From: DASSKA01 sp963839365
Lineage (GTDB): Bacteria > Actinomycetota > Actinomycetes > Propionibacteriales > Nocardioidaceae
Direction: 5' to 3'
Assembly (NCBI GenBank): GCA_963839365.1
Contig: CAWIUT010000001.1
Location: forward strand, 496,001-560,000
Length of the DNA: 64,000 nucleotides
In this document: positions 60,797 to 64,000 of the stretch, piece after piece
How positions within the stretch are numbered: the stretch's first letter is position 1
How the letters are laid out: every line of letters starts with the position of its first letter
The notes under the pieces: generated by a model
What the model saw: only the letters and a program-made list of their open reading frames with translations
Told to the model about the DNA's origin: nothing
Database searches by the model: none
Program-made: the position numbers and the translations under genes

Positions 60797-62317
60797 TCAG
60801 CCGCGGGCGGTGTAGTTCGGCGCCTCGACGGTCATCACGATGTCGTGCGGGTGGCTCTCCTTCAGCCCGGCGGAGGTGATCCGCACGAACTGGCCGCGCT
60901 CCTGCAGCTCGGGGATGGTGCGGGCGCCGACGTAGAACATCGACTGGTGCAGCCCGCCGAGCAGCTGGTGCGCGACCGCGGACAGCGGCCCCCGGTAGGC
61001 GACCTGACCCTCGATGCCCTCGGGGACGATCTTGTCGTCGCTGGAGACGTCGGCCTGGAAGTACCGGTCCTTGGAGAAGGACTTCTTGCCGCGGGAGGCC
61101 ATCGCGCCCATCGACCCCATGCCCCGGTAGGACTTGTACTGCTTGCCGTTGACGAAGACCAGGTCGCCCGGGCTCTCGTCGCAGCCGGCCAGCAGCGAGC
61201 CGAGCATCACCGTGTCCGCGCCCGCGACGAGGGCCTTGGCGATGTCGCCGGAGTGCTGGATGCCGCCGTCGCCCACGACGGGGACGCCGGCCGGCTTGCA
61301 GGCCACCGAGGCCTCGTAGACCGCCGTCACCTGCGGCACCCCCACGCCGGCCACCACCCGCGTCGTACAGATGGAGCCGGGGCCGACGCCCACCTTGACC
61401 GCGTCGGCTCCGGCCTCGACGAGGGCCTGGGCGCCGGCTCGGGTGGCGACGTTGCCACCGATGACCTGCACGTGCTTGGTGGCCGGGTCGGACTTGAGCC
61501 GGTTGATCATGTCGAGCATCAGCCGTGCGTGCCCGTTGGCCACGTCCGGGACCAGCACGTCCACCCCCGCCTCGACCAGGGTGGTGGCCCGCTTCCAGGC
61601 GTCCCCGAAGTAGCCGATGGCGGCAGCCACGAGCAGCCGGCCGTCGGGGTCGTACGACGCGTCGGGGAACTGCTCGCCCTTGACGAAGTCCTTGACCGTG
61701 ATGAGACCGGCCAGCCGGCCCTGCTCGTCGACGAGCGGCAGCCGCTCCTTCTTGTGCCGGCGAAGCAGCCCGGTCGCGTCTTCTCGGCTGATCCCGATCG
61801 GCGCGGTGACCAGCGGCATCGGCGTCATCACCTCGCCGACGGTCCGGGTGGCCCACTCGGCCACCGGCACGAACCGCAGGTCACGGTTGGTGATGATGCC
61901 GATCAGCGTGCGGTCGGCGTCGATGACCGGCAGCCCGGAGATCTTGTACTCACCGCAGATCTCGTCGAGCTCCTCGAGGGTGGCCCTGGGGTGGATCGTC
62001 ACCGGGTTGCTGATGATCCCGGTCTGGGTCCGCTTGACCAGGTCGACCTGGTAGGCCTGGTCCTCGATCGACAGGTTGCGGTGCAGCACGCCGATGCCCC
62101 CCTGACGGGCCATCGCGATCGCCATCCGTGACTCGGTGACGGTGTCCATGGCGCTGGAGACCAGCGGCATGCGCAGGGTGATGTCGCGGGTGAGGCGCGT
62201 CCTGGTGTCCACCTCGCTGGGCACGACGTCGGTCTCGCCCGGCAGCAGCAGCACGTCGTCGAAGGTCAGGCCGAGAGCGGCGAACTTGTCGGGGACACCG
62301 GCAGGGTTGAGGTTCAT
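60797..62317 (-). CDS. guaB: IMP dehydrogenase
   Basis: Rate-limiting step to GMP: IMP to XMP with NAD. 506 residues. The TIM barrel is interrupted by a pair of CBS domains (about 105-220). The catalytic loop is GPGSICTTR with Cys317, and the flap has SMGAMASRG. The start is ATG 62317 with GGAAGG four bases upstream. The purine block runs guaB, guaB3 and, further on, guaA. Confidence 0.97.
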   Translation of the reverse strand: MNLNPAGVPDKFAALGLTFDDVLLLPGETDVVPSEVDTRTRLTRDITLRMPLVSSAMDTVTESRMAIAMARQGGIGVLHRNLSIEDQAYQVDLVKRTQTGIISNPVTIHPRATLEELDEICGEYKISGLPVIDADRTLIGIITNRDLRFVPVAEWATRTVGEVMTPMPLVTAPIGISREDATGLLRRHKKERLPLVDEQGRLAGLITVKDFVKGEQFPDASYDPDGRLLVAAAIGYFGDAWKRATTLVEAGVDVLVPDVANGHARLMLDMINRLKSDPATKHVQVIGGNVATRAGAQALVEAGADAVKVGVGPGSICTTRVVAGVGVPQVTAVYEASVACKPAGVPVVGDGGIQHSGDIAKALVAGADTVMLGSLLAGCDESPGDLVFVNGKQYKSYRGMGSMGAMASRGKKSFSKDRYFQADVSSDDKIVPEGIEGQVAYRGPLSAVAHQLLGGLHQSMFYVGARTIPELQERGQFVRITSAGLKESHPHDIVMTVEAPNYTARG

Positions 62318-62352
62318 GGGGCCTTCCAGGGCGGGGCGGTCGGCAGGCCATC

Positions 62353-62358
62353 AGTCTA
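62353..62358 (-). promoter_or_regulatory. Candidate -10 box for guaB
   Basis: TAGACT on the minus strand, giving a leader of about 30 bases. It is identical to the guaA box. The rest of the 117-base gap holds nothing clear. Confidence 0.4.
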
Positions 62359-62434
62359 CAAAGCCCCACCGAGCCCGGCGCCGCCCGAGCCCCTGTCGGT
62401 CCGGCGGTCGGTCCGGGCAGTTGCTCTGCGCCGG

Positions 62435-63808
62435 TTATTCCGCGGAGGTGAGCTCCTCGTAGGTGCCGGCCTCCGCGGCCCGCCGCCACAGCGGGTGGTT
62501 GTGGTCGTAGCGCAGCGCCTTGACCATGTGCACCACAGCACCCGCGCGCGGCTCGCTGCGGAAGGCCACGTTGTCGACCAGGGCCCGCATCAAGGCGAGA
62601 CCGCGGCCGGTCTCGGCGTGAACGGGCGCCGCAACCCCGTCGAGCTCGGCAGCGTCGAAGCCGCTGCCCTGGTCCAGCACGGTGATCGCGCACTCGTTGG
62701 AGGCGAGCTCGACCTTCACCTCGTAGCTGTCGGTGTCCGCGGCGTGGTCGATCACGTTCGCGCAGGCCTCGGTGATCGCGAGCTCGACATCCTCGACGTC
62801 CTCGCCCTCCACCCCGAACGCGGTCAGCGCCTGCACCGCCAGCCGCCGGACCACAGGCACGCTGCCGCTCTCCCGCGGCAGGCTCAGTGACAGGTCGAGG
62901 TGCGGCACCGGGTCGTCGGCCCCGGTCTGGTTGGGCGGCCAGGTGAACCGCTGGCCGTGCACCTCGTCCTCCGGCCGGGCGTTGAGCCAGACCTGCAGCC
63001 GGCACTCCTGGTCCCCGGCGGCGATCGACTCGTCGAGATGCACGGTGGCCGACCCGTGGACCCGGGTGGCCACCCGGCCGGCGAGACCGGCCGAGACGTG
63101 GCACAGGGTCTCCGAGCGCGACACCCCAGGGCCGAACGGGCAGCGGGACATGGTCACCTCGAAGCCGTCAGCGTCCGCGCGCACTAGCCGGGCGTCGCTT
63201 CCGAGGGCGGCGTGCGCCTCGGCGACGAGCCGGGCCGCCTCCTCGGGATCGCTGAGCCGGTCTTCGTGGACCATCCCGTCAGCGAGCGCAGCGCCGGCCA
63301 TCGTGGCGGCCTGCGGAGCGGTCGCGTTGGGGTGCGCCTCCGAGGCCACGCTGAGGGCGACGGCGACGCCGGCCGGGCCGTCCCGGCGCGGGTCCACGTC
63401 GAGGTCGACGAGCGTGGGCGGGCCCATGTCGAAGGTGATCGTCAGCCGACGCTCCACGTCCAGGTCGATCCGGACCACCCGCCCCTCGGCGCCATCGCCG
63501 AGCTCGGGCCGTTGGTCGACCGGGACGAGCTCTCCGAGCCCCACGCCGAGCCGTGCCGGGACGCCGTCGTCGGTGACCGGTCCGAGTCCCACCCACGGCT
63601 TGCTGGCCTTCCAGTCCAGGTGCACCTGAACCAGCCCGTCGCCGAGCTCGGCCGAGCGCTCGGCGAACGCCGCCTCGATGCGCTGCCGTGCGCCGTCGGG
63701 GGCGTCACGGTCCACCGCGTGCCGCACCAGGTGGGCGGCGACATCGTCGAGCGCCCGCTGCGTCGACGCCGCATCGGTGGGATCGATGAGCCAGTCCACC
63801 AGCTCCAC
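62435..63808 (-). CDS. RsbW-like ATPase with N-terminal cysteine-bearing domain
   Basis: 457 residues from GTG 63808; the frame is open to a TTG at 63862. The last ~140 residues are a GHKL serine-kinase ATPase as in anti-sigma factors: ELAITEACANVIDHA (N box), VLDQGSGFD (G1) and GRGLALMRALVD (G2). Upstream is a domain with Cys223 (RCPFGPGVSRSETLC), Cys236 and Cys269 (GDQECRL). This recalls, without proving, the C-terminal metal or Fe-S sensing part of ArsR/SufR-type regulators. The first ~170 residues are unassigned. It lies between groEL and guaB, near the place of sigD in mycobacteria. It may bind a sigma factor and respond to redox or metal. Confidence 0.72.
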   Translation of the reverse strand: MELVDWLIDPTDAASTQRALDDVAAHLVRHAVDRDAPDGARQRIEAAFAERSAELGDGLVQVHLDWKASKPWVGLGPVTDDGVPARLGVGLGELVPVDQRPELGDGAEGRVVRIDLDVERRLTITFDMGPPTLVDLDVDPRRDGPAGVAVALSVASEAHPNATAPQAATMAGAALADGMVHEDRLSDPEEAARLVAEAHAALGSDARLVRADADGFEVTMSRCPFGPGVSRSETLCHVSAGLAGRVATRVHGSATVHLDESIAAGDQECRLQVWLNARPEDEVHGQRFTWPPNQTGADDPVPHLDLSLSLPRESGSVPVVRRLAVQALTAFGVEGEDVEDVELAITEACANVIDHAADTDSYEVKVELASNECAITVLDQGSGFDAAELDGVAAPVHAETGRGLALMRALVDNVAFRSEPRAGAVVHMVKALRYDHNHPLWRRAAEAGTYEELTSAE

Positions 63809-63878
63809 CCCTCTCGTGGCCGGACGGTCGCGTGGAGCCTGCCCACGGCGGAGAACGGGCAAACCGCCGCGGACAAAG

Positions 63879-63912
63879 GCGAACGCCGCCCGGAAGTCCG
63901 GACGGCGTTCGC
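63879..63912 (-). terminator. groEL terminator hairpin
   Basis: gcgaacgccg pairs with cggcgttcgc, and ccgg with ccgg, giving a stem of about 15 pairs with one mismatch and a small loop. On the groEL strand it is followed by CTTTGTCC, a short T-bearing tract, and begins 17 bases after the groEL stop. Confidence 0.65.
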
Positions 63913-63928
63913 GCGAAGAAGGGTCGGC

Positions 63929-64000
63929 TCAGTGGCCGTGCCCGTGACCGTGGCCGGCCCCGGCCGCGGCCTCGTCCTCCTCCTCGGGCTTGTCCACCAC
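63929..64000 (-). CDS. groEL: Chaperonin GroEL, C-terminal end only
   Basis: The last 23 codons read VVDKPEEEDEAAAG then AGHGHGHGH and stop. The VVDKPEEE segment followed by a Gly/His tail is the end of the actinobacterial GroEL copy that carries a histidine-rich tail instead of GGM repeats, usually the one beside groES. The gene continues beyond 64000. Confidence 0.85.
   Translation of the reverse strand: MVDKPEEEDEAAAGAGHGHGHGH

Overview
The window looks like chromosome from a high-GC actinobacterium. The base composition is strongly GC-rich, many starts are GTG or TTG, and 4-base ATGA/GTGA gene overlaps are common. The gene set includes F420-linked enzymes, a monomeric isocitrate dehydrogenase, GuaB3, a PerM-like protein, a three-helix small protein and a His-tailed GroEL. 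From memory of related genomes I would place it near Nocardioidaceae, but that rests on gene content only. The gene order keeps blocks known from mycobacteria: pcrA, M23 peptidase, sucCD, perM, purN, purH; and groEL, guaB, guaB3, choD-like, guaA.

Layout. 1-5 kb: the methylmalonyl-CoA mutase large subunit (cut by the window edge) lies divergent from sdhCDAB. 5-10 kb: a leftward tetR-bdhA-hydrolase-hydrolase-dehydratase operon holds one frameshifted hydrolase, and a decayed methyltransferase lies next to it. 10-18 kb: YihY, a 2H phosphoesterase, trpS, a CNNM/CorC membrane protein, a double GNAT protein and two MFS exporters. 18-24 kb: icd and mdh diverge around an 18-bp palindrome, then folD, DUF3017, purH and purN. 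25-36 kb: perM, a membrane-anchored sigma-like protein, kynureninase, sucCD, two hydrolases, the B12-binding mutase subunit and an M23 peptidase. 36-43 kb: an RTX-like secreted protein, pcrA and a PspC-type two-component system. 43-47 kb: an unusually asymmetric heterodimeric ABC exporter. 47-52 kb: an F420-related group with an acyl-CoA dehydrogenase and a P450. 52-64 kb: GMP synthesis genes interleaved with FAD oxidoreductases, glpD, an amidohydrolase, an RsbW-like ATPase and the end of groEL.

Central metabolism dominates. Four TCA activities (Sdh, Icd, Mdh, SucCD) and the two mutase subunits, which would feed succinyl-CoA into the cycle, all fall here, together with the ends of the IMP and GMP pathways.

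The most interesting signals are these. (1) The ABC exporter pair appears to keep only one complete ATP site. (2) Four-codon (12-bp) tandem repeats recur at the termini and linkers of unrelated proteins. (3) A sigma-factor-like domain is fused to a membrane anchor and a large external domain. (4) An RsbW-like ATPase carries a cysteine-bearing domain. (5) Several palindromes sit on promoters. No tRNA, rRNA, insertion sequence, prophage or CRISPR array was seen. No gap exceeds about 300 bases without a gene.
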